Source of the DNA: DATARR01 sp034666985 | GTDB taxonomy: Bacteria; Acidobacteriota; Thermoanaerobaculia; Multivoradales; UBA5704 | DNA length: 64,000 bases | NCBI GenBank assembly: GCA_034666985.1 | Contig: JAXDKS010000043.1 | Location: 124,001-188,000, forward strand | Direction of reading: 5' to 3' | Shown: one piece after another, positions 7,850-17,000 of the stretch | Layout: each line of letters opens with the position of its first letter | Numbering within the stretch: position 1 is the first letter of the stretch | Position numbers and translations under genes: made by a program | Notes under the pieces: model-generated | Seen by the model: only the letters and a program-made list of their open reading frames with translations | The model's database searches: none | Told to the model about the DNA's origin: nothing

Positions 7850-9531
7850 TCGATCACCTGGGAGCCATGGACGTCGACGCCGAGCAGATCCAGCTTCGCC
7901 GCTGTATTCGGGATCTGGTCGCCCTCTCGGCCATTCCAGCGGTATGGACGGGTCAGAAGCCGGTCGAAATCGCGGAGAGCCTTGCGGATCTGCTGCTCAG
8001 CATTCTGCGCCTCGACGTCGTCTATGTTCGCCTGAATGTTTCGACTGAGGGCCTCACCGTCGAGGCCGCGCGCGGCGGCCGGCCGGACGTCGCGCGGCGG
8101 GCGAGGGAGATCGGCTTGGCCTTGGCGCCCTGGCTCCAGACCGGGGAGATCGGCTCCTCGATCGCGAACCCGGCGGGCGACGGCACCGTCCGGCTGGCGG
8201 TCCTGCCGATCGGACACGAGGGCCGCAGCGGCGTGGTCGCCGCCGGCTCGCGGCATCCGGACTTTCCGACCGAGCTCGACCGCCTGCTGCTGAGGGTCGC
8301 CGTGAACCAAGCGGCGCTGCGGGAGGCGGATTGGCTGAAGGACCAGCTCCTGGAAGCCCTGCGGCAGGCCAAGGAGACCGCGGAGACCGCCAACCTGGCC
8401 AAGGACCGTTTTCTCGCCACCTTGAGCCACGAGCTGCGCACGCCGCTGACCCCGATCCTCGCCGTGATCTCCCGGCTGGAGAGCGACGGCAGGATCCCCG
8501 CGGAAGTGCGACGGGACATGGCCATGCTGCGCCGCAACGTCGAGCTGGAGACCAAGCTCATCGACGACCTTCTCGATCTGACGCGGATCGTCCGCGGCAA
8601 GCTGGAGCTGCACTGCCAACCCATCGATCTGAGACAGGTCATCGGCCATGCCGTGGAGATCTGTACCCAGGAGGGTTCCGCGGATCGGCTGCGGCTGGTT
8701 CAGGACCTCGCGGCGGCCGACCACTGCGTCTGGGGCGACGCGCCGCGGATGACCCAGGTCTTCTGGAACCTGCTCGCCAACGCCGTCAAGTTCACGCCGG
8801 AGGGCGGCACGATCTCGGTGCGGTCGAGGAATCAGGAGGAGCCCGGCGGCGGGCGTCTCGTCATCGAGGTCTGCGATACCGGGATCGGGATCGATCCCGA
8901 GGTCCTGCCGCGCATCTTCGAAGGTTTCGAGCAGGGCCGGCGCGACATCACCCGCCAATACGGCGGCCTCGGTCTCGGCCTGAGCATCAGCAAGGCGGTG
9001 GTGGATCGGCATGGGGGCCGGCTGACCGCTCTGAGCCAGGGAAGGGACAGGGGTGCCACCTTCACCGTGGAGCTGCCCCTCCACGTGCCGTCGTCGAGCC
9101 CTCAAGCCCCGCGCCTGGACCACGTCCAGGATCAGCCGGCGAGCTCACCGCCCGAATGGGCGGCGGACCGGCCCTGGCACATCCTCGTGGTCGAAGACCA
9201 TGCGGACACGGCGCTGGCCCTCACCGAGCTGCTGGCAACGCGCGGCTACCGGGTAACGGTCGCGGGGAGCATCGCCGCGGCCCGCGAAGCCGCCGCGGCC
9301 TCAGCCATCGACCTGGTGATCAGCGATCTCGGTCTGCCGGACGGCAGCGGTCAGGATCTGATGCGCGAGCTGGCGGCCCGCCACGGCCTGCACGGCATCG
9401 CCCTCAGCGGATACGGCATGGAAGAGGACGTCCAGCGGAGCCGGGAAGCCGGCTTCGACAGGCATCTCACCAAGCCGGTCAACCTCGAGGTCCTGGAAGC
9501 GGCCATTCAACAGGTGCGCTCCGCAATATGA
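7846..9531 (+). CDS. hybrid histidine kinase (GAF-like, HisKA, HATPase, receiver)
   Basis: 561 residues from TTG 7846, which overlaps the TGA of the MEDS frame; ATG 7867 is an alternative. A GAF-like sensor (about 20-160) is followed by a short coiled linker. The HisKA box FLATLSHELRTPLTPI carries the phospho-accepting His near residue 204. The HATPase has N box NLLANAVKFTPEGG, G1 DTGIGID and G2 GLGLGLSIS. A C-terminal receiver (about 445-560) has ILVVEDHAD, phospho-acceptor Asp in VISDLGLPDGSG and Lys in LTKPVN. There are no membrane segments, so it is a cytoplasmic phosphorelay protein. It lies just upstream of the NRPS operon, which it may help control (inference from position). Confidence 0.9.
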   Translation: MIDHLGAMDVDAEQIQLRRCIRDLVALSAIPAVWTGQKPVEIAESLADLLLSILRLDVVYVRLNVSTEGLTVEAARGGRPDVARRAREIGLALAPWLQTGEIGSSIANPAGDGTVRLAVLPIGHEGRSGVVAAGSRHPDFPTELDRLLLRVAVNQAALREADWLKDQLLEALRQAKETAETANLAKDRFLATLSHELRTPLTPILAVISRLESDGRIPAEVRRDMAMLRRNVELETKLIDDLLDLTRIVRGKLELHCQPIDLRQVIGHAVEICTQEGSADRLRLVQDLAAADHCVWGDAPRMTQVFWNLLANAVKFTPEGGTISVRSRNQEEPGGGRLVIEVCDTGIGIDPEVLPRIFEGFEQGRRDITRQYGGLGLGLSISKAVVDRHGGRLTALSQGRDRGATFTVELPLHVPSSSPQAPRLDHVQDQPASSPPEWAADRPWHILVVEDHADTALALTELLATRGYRVTVAGSIAAAREAAAASAIDLVISDLGLPDGSGQDLMRELAARHGLHGIALSGYGMEEDVQRSREAGFDRHLTKPVNLEVLEAAIQQVRSAI

Positions 9532-9543
9532 TCATGGTTCTAT

Positions 9544-9572
9544 TTATCTTCCGCTTCCGCACCTGATATAAA
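9544..9572 (+). promoter_or_regulatory. candidate extended -10 promoter of the NRPS operon
   Basis: TATAAA at 9567-9572 is preceded by TG one base upstream (extended -10, tgatataaa). At 17 bp spacing the -35 reads ttatct, matching three of six positions. It stands in the only AT-rich part of the gap and 72 nt before the NRPS start. Confidence 0.5.
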
Positions 9573-9643
9573 GTACGGACAGCAGTGGGGTTCTCTCCAG
9601 GTCGCGGGTCGATGCCTTGTCAACGGGGGCAGGCGGGATCAAC

Positions 9644-12600
9644 ATGGGCAGCGAGCAGGCGTTTCCGGTCTCCTTCGCGCAGCAGCGTCTCTGGGTCCTG
9701 GACCGGCTGTCTCCCGGCACGCCCCAATACAATCTCGCCAACGCCGTTCAGTTTTCCGAGCCGATCGATCCCAGGATGCTCGCGCGCGCCGTGCGCGAGA
9801 TCGTCGGCCGCCACGAATCGCTGCGCACCACGTTCCGCACGGTGGACGGCCAGCCGGTCCAGGTCGTCGGGGCGGCCGCCGAGGCCGCGCTGGCGATCAT
9901 GGACCTCGGCCGGCTCGCCGAGCCGTCGAGCCTGATCCGGGAGGAGATCCGGCGGCCCTTCGATCTCACTCGCGGACCCTTGCTGCGCCTCGCGCTGCTG
10001 CGCTTGGCGGAGCGCGAGCAGATCCTCGTGGTGACGATGCACCACATCGTTTCGGACGGCTGGTCCATCAGCGTCTTCTTTCGCGAGCTCAACCTTCTCT
10101 ATCGCGCCTTCGCCCGCGGCGAGCCCTCGCCGCTGCCGGACCTGCCCCTGCAATACGTGGACTATGCACTCTGGCAGCGCGAATGGCTCGCGGACGGCCG
10201 GCTGGCGCGCCAGATGGAATACTGGCGCCGCCGACTGGCCGGCCTCCCCCTGCTCGAGCTGCCCACGGACCATCCCCGGCCCGTCGAGGCCACCTTCCGT
10301 GGCGCGCGCCGCTCCTTCTCGGTTCCAGCGCCGGTCGCCGCCCGCCTGCAGGCGCTCTGCAAGCGGGAGGACGCGAGCCTGTTCATGGTCCTGCTGGGCG
10401 CGTTCCAGACGCTGCTGCACCGCTACTCCGGTCAGGACGACGTGGTGGTGGGCATGCCGGTGGCGGGCCGCGCCCGCCCGGAGCTCGCGGACCTCATCGG
10501 GTTCTTCGTCAACACCCTGGTCCTGCGTCTCGACCTCGGGGGGAATCCCACCTTCCGCGAGGTCCTCCGGCGGGTGAAGACGATGGCGTTGGAGTCCTAT
10601 GAGCACCAGGACGTGCCGTTCGAAAAACTGGTCGAGGAGCTGAAGCCGGAGCGGGACCCGAGCCGCAATCCGCTCTTCCAGGTGACGTTCCAATTGCTCC
10701 AATTTCCAGCCGGCTCGGCGCCCTCGCGCGGCGCGGCGCGCTCGCTCGACGTCGATTGCGGGACCGCCGGGTTCGACCTGTCGTTCGATCTCTGGGAAGA
10801 GCCGGACGGCCTCGGCGGCCGCATCGAGCACAGCACGGACCTGTTCGAGCCCGCGACCATCGAGCGCATGGGGGCCCACTTCTGCGCTCTGCTCGATCGC
10901 GTGGCGACCGAGCCGGACCTGCGCCTCGCGGAGATCGGTCTCGCCACGGCGGACGAGCGTCGCCGGCTGCTGGTGGAGTGGAACGACACAGCACGGGGAG
11001 GCGGGACCTCGCCATTCGTCCACCAGCTCTTCGCCCGCCAAGCGGCGCTTTCGCCGGAATCGATCGCTCTCGTGGATGGCGCCACCCGCCTCACCTACCG
11101 CGACCTTGAAGAGCGGGCGGGGCAGGTGGCGCGGCGCCTGAGGGCGGAGGGTGTCGGGCCTGAAGCGCTGGTGGCCCTCCAACTCCCGCGGTCCGCGGAT
11201 CTGGTCGCCACCATGCTCGGCGTGCTCGCGGCCGGGGGCGCCTACCTGCCTCTCGACACCACCTGGCCGCGGGAGCGCACGGCCGCCATGCTCGCGGACG
11301 CGAAGCCGCGCGCCGTCCTCACGGCGCTGGAGCCGGATCGGACCGATCGGCCGGATCGGTCGGATCCGTCCGATCTGGCACCGGAAAACCTTGCCTATGT
11401 GATCTACACCTCCGGATCGACGGGCCGCCCGAACGGCTGCCTGATCTCCCACGGCGCGCTCGCCAATCACTGCGCCGCGGTCGTCGAGTACTACGGTCTC
11501 CAGGCGACCGACCGCGTTCTCCAGTTCGCCTCGCCGGCCTTCGACGTGGCGGCGGAGGAGATCTTCCCCACTCTGGCGAGCGGCGCGACACTGTGCCTGC
11601 CGCCTGCGGATCTCTCGTTCCCGCGGTTCATGGGCTTCCTCGCGGAGGCCCGGCTGACCGTCCTCAACCTTCCCGCGGGTTTCTGGCATGCCTGGGTCTC
11701 GTACCTCGCCGAGACCGGGGCTCCCCTGCCCGATTCCCTGCGGCTGGTGGTAGTCGGCAGCGCGCCGGTCGACGCCCGGCAACTGGCGCTCTGGCAACGG
11801 CTGGCGCCGCACGTCCGGGTCTGCAACGCCTACGGGGTCTCCGAGGCCGCGATCACCACCATGCTCTACGACGTGCCGTCCGAGGGCTTGGAGCCTCGCC
11901 CCGTCTCGATCGCCTCGGTGCCCATCGGCCGGCCCATCGCGAACACCCAGGCATACGTGCTCGACGCCTATCGCCAGCCGGTCCCGCCCGGCCTGCCTGG
12001 GGAGCTCTACCTCGGCGGCGCCGGCTTGGCGCGCGGCTACCTGGGCCGGCCGGAGCTGACGGCGGAGCGGTTCGTCCTCCATTCCTTCGACGGCATCTCG
12101 GCCGTGCGCCTCTACCGGACGGGCGATCGGGCGCGCCAGCGGCCGGACGGCATGCTCGAATGCCTGGGCCGGGTGGACGAGCAGATCAGCCTGCGCGGCT
12201 TCCGCATCGAGCCCGAGGAGGTGGAGGCGGCGCTCGCGGTCCACTCCGCGGTGGCGCGCGCGGCGGTGGTGGCGGCTGGAGACGGCGAGAAGCAGCTCGT
12301 GGCCCACGTGGTGCCGCGGGAGGGTGGGCAGGTTTCAGGCCGCGAGCTGCGGGCCTTCGCCGGCGACAGGCTGCCCCGCTACATGGTGCCCTCCGTCTTC
12401 GTGGTCACGGATGCGCTGCCGCTTACTCCCGGCGGCAAGCTCGACCGCCGGGCCCTGCGCGCCGCGGGCGTCCCGCGCCAGCCGGAGGGTGACGGCGCGG
12501 CCCCATCGACTCCCGCGGAGGAGTTGCTGGCCGCGATCTGGAAGGAGATCCTTGGCCTCGATCACGTGGGCGTCCACGACAACTTCTTCGAGCTGGGCGG

Positions 12601-14077
12601 CGACTCGATCCTCAGCATCCGCATCATGTCGCGGGCAAACCAGGCCGGTCTGCGGCTGAACCCCATGCAGATCTTCCAGCACCAGACCATCGCGGAGCTG
12701 GCAGCCGTAGCGGGCAGCCGGCCGGTGCCGGAGCCGGAGCGGACGATCGCGGATGGCCCCTTCAATCTCACTCCCATCCAGCAATGGTTCTTCGAGCAGG
12801 ACCTCCCGGCGCCGCACCACTACAACCAGGCGGTGCTCCTGGATTTGGGAGATATCGACACGGCCGCGCTCGAACAGGCCCTCGGCGCTCTGGTCGATCA
12901 CCACGACGCGCTCCGTCTGAGCTTCGAGCGGGCGGACGGTGGCTGGTGGCAGCGGTATCGTCAGGGCGGCGAGCCGGTGCCGCTGGAATCGCATGCGGCG
13001 GCGATCCAGGCGAGCCTGGACCTGGCGGACGGACCGTTGATGAGAGCTGCCCTGTTTCCGGACGCGCGCCGGCTGTTGCTCGTGATCCATCACTTGGCGA
13101 CCGACGGCGTCTCCTGGCGCATCCTGCTGGAAGACCTCTGGACGGCTTATCGGCAAGCCGCGATAGGAGGGCCGATCCGCCTGCCGGAGAAGACGGCGTC
13201 GTTCCAGCAGTGGGCCGTCCGGCTGCGGGAGCTCGCCCGCTCAGGGAAGCTGGAGTCGCAGCTTGCTCATTACCTCTCACTGCCGTACGAGCACCTGCGC
13301 GACCTGCCGGTGGATTTCCTGGCAGGGGGGAACACGGTGGGATCGGAATCCACGGTTTCGATCGCCCTATCGCCGGACGAGACGCAGGCCCTCCTCCGCG
13401 ACGCTCCCCGGACCTATCGCACGGAGATCAACGACCTGCTGCTCACGGCCCTGGCGCTCGCCCTCTCTGAATGGTCGGGAGCCCCGGCCCACCTCGTGGA
13501 CATCGAAGGGCACGGCCGCGAGCCCCTGTTCGCGGACGTGGACGTGTCGCGCACGGTCGGCTGGTTCACCTCCATCCGTCCCGTGCTGCTCGATCCCGGT
13601 CCCGCCCCGGAGCCGGTGACGGCCCTGAAGCGGATCAAGGAGCAGCTTCGCGCCGTGCCGCACCATGGGATCGGCCACGGGCTGCTGCGCTATCTCAGCG
13701 GCGACGAGACCGTGAGGCGCTCGCTCGCCGCTCTGCCCAGGGCGCAGGTCAGCTTCAATTACATGGGGCAATTCGACGCGACGGGCTCGGCGGAGCGCCT
13801 GGACTGCGGACCCACCCGCGATCCGCGGCAGCCACGAGGTTATCTCCTGGAGCTCAACGGCCACGTCTCCGAAGGGCGGCTGAGGTTCGACTGGACCTTC
13901 AGTCGCGACGTCCACACGGCGACCACGGTCTCGAAGGTCGCGCACCGTTTCCGCTCCGGGCTTGAAGCGCTCGTCCGGGGCTCAGCCGTGGGCTCCATCT
14001 TCACCCCATCTGATTTTCCGCTCGCCAATGTCAACCAGAACCAGCTCGACAAGCTGATGCGCAAGCTTCAACGGTAA
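9644..14077 (+). CDS. nonribosomal peptide synthetase, C-A-PCP-E
   Basis: About 1477 residues from ATG 9644 (an in-frame TTG at 9617 is the alternative). The condensation domain is of the L-C-L look (PVSFAQQRLWVLDRL, MHHIVSDGW near 131). The adenylation domain spans about 455-940 (A3 YTSGSTGRPNG near 584, A5 NAYGVSE, A7 RTGDRARQ, A10 GGKLDR). The carrier domain has GGDSI near 985. The epimerization domain begins near 1039 (LTPIQQWFFEQD, HHLATDGVSWR, EGHGRE, NYMGQF), and the tail SDFPLANVNQNQLDKLMRKL resembles a communication (COM) helix. The eight-code pocket read by eye is D,V,E,N,V,V,A,I,T. I cannot assign a substrate; an acidic Glu in the pocket could fit a basic side chain. It should hand a D-residue to the next protein. 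An L-C-L domain opening the line suggests an upstream acyl or aminoacyl donor. Confidence 0.93.
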   Translation: MGSEQAFPVSFAQQRLWVLDRLSPGTPQYNLANAVQFSEPIDPRMLARAVREIVGRHESLRTTFRTVDGQPVQVVGAAAEAALAIMDLGRLAEPSSLIREEIRRPFDLTRGPLLRLALLRLAEREQILVVTMHHIVSDGWSISVFFRELNLLYRAFARGEPSPLPDLPLQYVDYALWQREWLADGRLARQMEYWRRRLAGLPLLELPTDHPRPVEATFRGARRSFSVPAPVAARLQALCKREDASLFMVLLGAFQTLLHRYSGQDDVVVGMPVAGRARPELADLIGFFVNTLVLRLDLGGNPTFREVLRRVKTMALESYEHQDVPFEKLVEELKPERDPSRNPLFQVTFQLLQFPAGSAPSRGAARSLDVDCGTAGFDLSFDLWEEPDGLGGRIEHSTDLFEPATIERMGAHFCALLDRVATEPDLRLAEIGLATADERRRLLVEWNDTARGGGTSPFVHQLFARQAALSPESIALVDGATRLTYRDLEERAGQVARRLRAEGVGPEALVALQLPRSADLVATMLGVLAAGGAYLPLDTTWPRERTAAMLADAKPRAVLTALEPDRTDRPDRSDPSDLAPENLAYVIYTSGSTGRPNGCLISHGALANHCAAVVEYYGLQATDRVLQFASPAFDVAAEEIFPTLASGATLCLPPADLSFPRFMGFLAEARLTVLNLPAGFWHAWVSYLAETGAPLPDSLRLVVVGSAPVDARQLALWQRLAPHVRVCNAYGVSEAAITTMLYDVPSEGLEPRPVSIASVPIGRPIANTQAYVLDAYRQPVPPGLPGELYLGGAGLARGYLGRPELTAERFVLHSFDGISAVRLYRTGDRARQRPDGMLECLGRVDEQISLRGFRIEPEEVEAALAVHSAVARAAVVAAGDGEKQLVAHVVPREGGQVSGRELRAFAGDRLPRYMVPSVFVVTDALPLTPGGKLDRRALRAAGVPRQPEGDGAAPSTPAEELLAAIWKEILGLDHVGVHDNFFELGGDSILSIRIMSRANQAGLRLNPMQIFQHQTIAELAAVAGSRPVPEPERTIADGPFNLTPIQQWFFEQDLPAPHHYNQAVLLDLGDIDTAALEQALGALVDHHDALRLSFERADGGWWQRYRQGGEPVPLESHAAAIQASLDLADGPLMRAALFPDARRLLLVIHHLATDGVSWRILLEDLWTAYRQAAIGGPIRLPEKTASFQQWAVRLRELARSGKLESQLAHYLSLPYEHLRDLPVDFLAGGNTVGSESTVSIALSPDETQALLRDAPRTYRTEINDLLLTALALALSEWSGAPAHLVDIEGHGREPLFADVDVSRTVGWFTSIRPVLLDPGPAPEPVTALKRIKEQLRAVPHHGIGHGLLRYLSGDETVRRSLAALPRAQVSFNYMGQFDATGSAERLDCGPTRDPRQPRGYLLELNGHVSEGRLRFDWTFSRDVHTATTVSKVAHRFRSGLEALVRGSAVGSIFTPSDFPLANVNQNQLDKLMRKLQR

Positions 14078-14086
14078 ACGGACGCC

Positions 14087-17000
14087 ATGGAAGGCATCGA
14101 AGACATCTACGCCCTCTCGCCGTTGCAGCGCGGCCTGCTCTTCCACGCGCTCGTCGAGCCGGACGCGGGGATCTACGTCGAGCAGGTGAGCTGGACGATC
14201 GAAGGCCGCCTCGACGTGGACGCCTTCCGCCGGGCCTGGCAGCGCGTGGCCGACCGGCATCCGATCCTGCGCACGGCCTTCATCTGGGAGGACCTCGACG
14301 AGCCCGTGCAGGTCGTCCATCGCCGGCTCGATCTGCCCTTCGAGTCGCGCGACCCGGCGGGGCCGCTCGACGAGCTGCTGGCGGCGGACCGGCAGCGGGG
14401 GTTCGACCTCGGCACGGCGCCGCTCCAGCGCATCCTGCTCGTGCGCCTGGCCGCGGACCGGCACCTCTTCGTCTGGACCCACCACCACCTGCTCCTCGAC
14501 GGCTGGAGCGTACCGCTGGTGCTGCGCGAGGTGTTCGGCTTCTACGACGCGTTCCGCCGGGGCGAGGAGCTGCACATCAGGCCGGCCCGGCCCTTCCGCG
14601 ACTACATCGATTGGCTGCAGCGGCAGGACCTGGAGACGGCCGAGGCCTACTGGCGGCGCGCGCTGGCGGGATTCACCGCGCCTACCCCGGTGTTGCGCGG
14701 GCACGTGCAAGCCGAGGAACGCTGCGGCGCCTGCGAGGGTCTCCTCACGGCGAGCGCGACGGCTGCCCTCTCCACCCTGGCGCGCGCTCAGAGGCTCACC
14801 GTGAACACCCTGGCGCAGGGCGCCTGGGCGCTCCTCCTCAGCCGGTACAGCGGCCAGGAGGACGTGCTCTACGGCTCGACGGTCTCGGGCCGGCCGCCGG
14901 AGATCGAGGGGATCGAGTCCATGGTCGGATTGTTCATCAACACCCTGCCGCTGCGCGTCCCGGTGCCGGCGGCGGCGCCTCTCCTGCCCTGGCTGCGCGA
15001 TCTCCAGGCCGCGCAGGCCGAGGCGCGGCGATACGACTACAGCCCTTTGTACCGGGTCCACGGCTGGTCCGAGGTCCCCGCGGACCAGCCTCTGTTCGAG
15101 ACGATCGTGGGCTTTGAGAACTATCCGGTTCCCACCAGCAGCAGTGCGGAAGACTCGGCGGAGATCCCCGGTGACTTCGTGCTGCGCCCGGGCCATTCGT
15201 TCTCGATGACCAACTATCCGTTGAGCCTGATGGTCATGCCGGGGGACCGGCTGGAGATCCGCATCCTCTTCGACGGCCGCCGCTTCGAAGCCGTGGACGT
15301 GGAGCGCCTGCTGGGGCATTACCGGACGCTGCTCACGGGGATGTGCGCCGATCCCGACCGGCCACTGTCAGCCCTGCCCATGCTGACGCCGGAGGAGCGG
15401 TCCGCCCTGCTGGTCGATTGGAACGCCACCCGCTCCGCCTTTCCGGAGGACTGCGTCCACCGGCTCGTCGAGCGGCACGCCGAGGAGACCCCCGGCGCTC
15501 CCGCGGTCCGCAGCGGTCCGCGCAGCCTCACCTACGGAGATCTCAACCGGCGGGCCAACCGGCTGGCCCGCGACCTCCAGGCCCTGGGGGTCGGGCCCGA
15601 GGTGCCCGTCGTCGTGCTCGCCCGGCGATCGATCGAGTGGGTGGTCGCCCAACTCGCGGTGCTGAAGGCGGGGGGCGCCTTCGTTCCCGCCGATCCCGCG
15701 CATCCGCGGCAGCGGCTCGCCCTGATGCTGGAGGACGTCCAGGCGCCGGTGGTGATCGCCGGCAATGACCTGGTCTCCCAACTCCCCGCTTCGGCTGCGA
15801 CCGTGATCCGTCTGGGTTCCCTAGAGGACGGTCAGGACGTGTCCGATCTGGAGACTCCCGTCGGCCCGGCAAACCTCGCCTACGTCCTCTTCACGTCGGG
15901 ATCGACCGGCCGTCCCAAAGGAGTGCAGGTCGAGCACCGCCGCCTCTCCAACCTTGTCCACTGGCACCTGCGGACCTACGGGGTCACGGCCGCGGACCGG
16001 ACCAGCCAGCTCGCCGGGCCTGCGTTCGACGCTTCGGTCTGGGAGGTCTGGCCCTACCTCGCCGCTGGCGCCTGCGTCTCCATCGTCGACGACGAGACCC
16101 GCTCCTCTCCGGCGGCGCTCTGGCGGTGGCTCGCGGACGAGCGCATCACCCTGAGCTTCGTCCCCACCGCCCTCTTGGAGGCGATGCTGGAGGAGCCCTG
16201 GCCGGAGGGGCTGGCGCTGCGCGCCCTGCTCACGGGCGGCGACGCTCTCCACCGGGCGCCGGAGCGTCCCCTGCCGTGCCCGCTGATCAATCATTACGGC
16301 CCCACCGAGAGCACAGTGGTCGCGACGTGCGGCCCTGTCGGAGATACTCCTCCGCACATCGGCCGTCCCATCGCCAATCTCCAGGTCTACCTGCTCGATC
16401 GCGCCCTTCAGCCTGTCCCCACGGGCATCCCGGGGGAGCTGTGCCTCGGCGGCCACGGCCTGGCCCGGGGGTATCTCGGTCGGCCCGATCTCACGGCGGA
16501 GCGCTTCGTCCCCGATCCGTTCGGCGAGCCCGGCGGCCGGCTCTATCGCACTGGCGACCTGGCGCGTCACCGATCGGACGGCAACCTCGACTTCCTGGGG
16601 CGTCTCGATCACCAGGTGAAGGTGCGCGGCTTCCGGGTGGAGCTCGGCGAGATCGAGGCCGCGCTGGAGCGACACCGGGAGTTGAGCCGGGCGGTCGTGA
16701 TCCTCCGTGAGGACGACCCCGGCGACCGGCGCCTCGTCGCCTATGTGGTGCCGCGGCGGGACCCGGGCGGCGAGCGTGAGGCCGAGTTGGTGGATCACTG
16801 GCGGCAGCTCTATCACTCCGTCTACGTCGACCAGGACGGCCGCGAACCGGCGTTCGATACCGTGGGCTGGCACAGCAGCTACACCGGCCTGCCGTACAGC
16901 GCAGGGGAGATGCGCGAGTGGGTAGAAACGACCGTGGAGCGCATCCGCGAGCTGCGGCCTCGGCGGATACTGGAGATCGGCTGCGGCACCGGCCTGCTGC

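Noticed and set aside
9620..12307. Long minus-strand open frame opposite the first NRPS gene
   Set aside because: It is an antisense shadow typical of high GC content; the plus strand encodes recognisable NRPS domains throughout.
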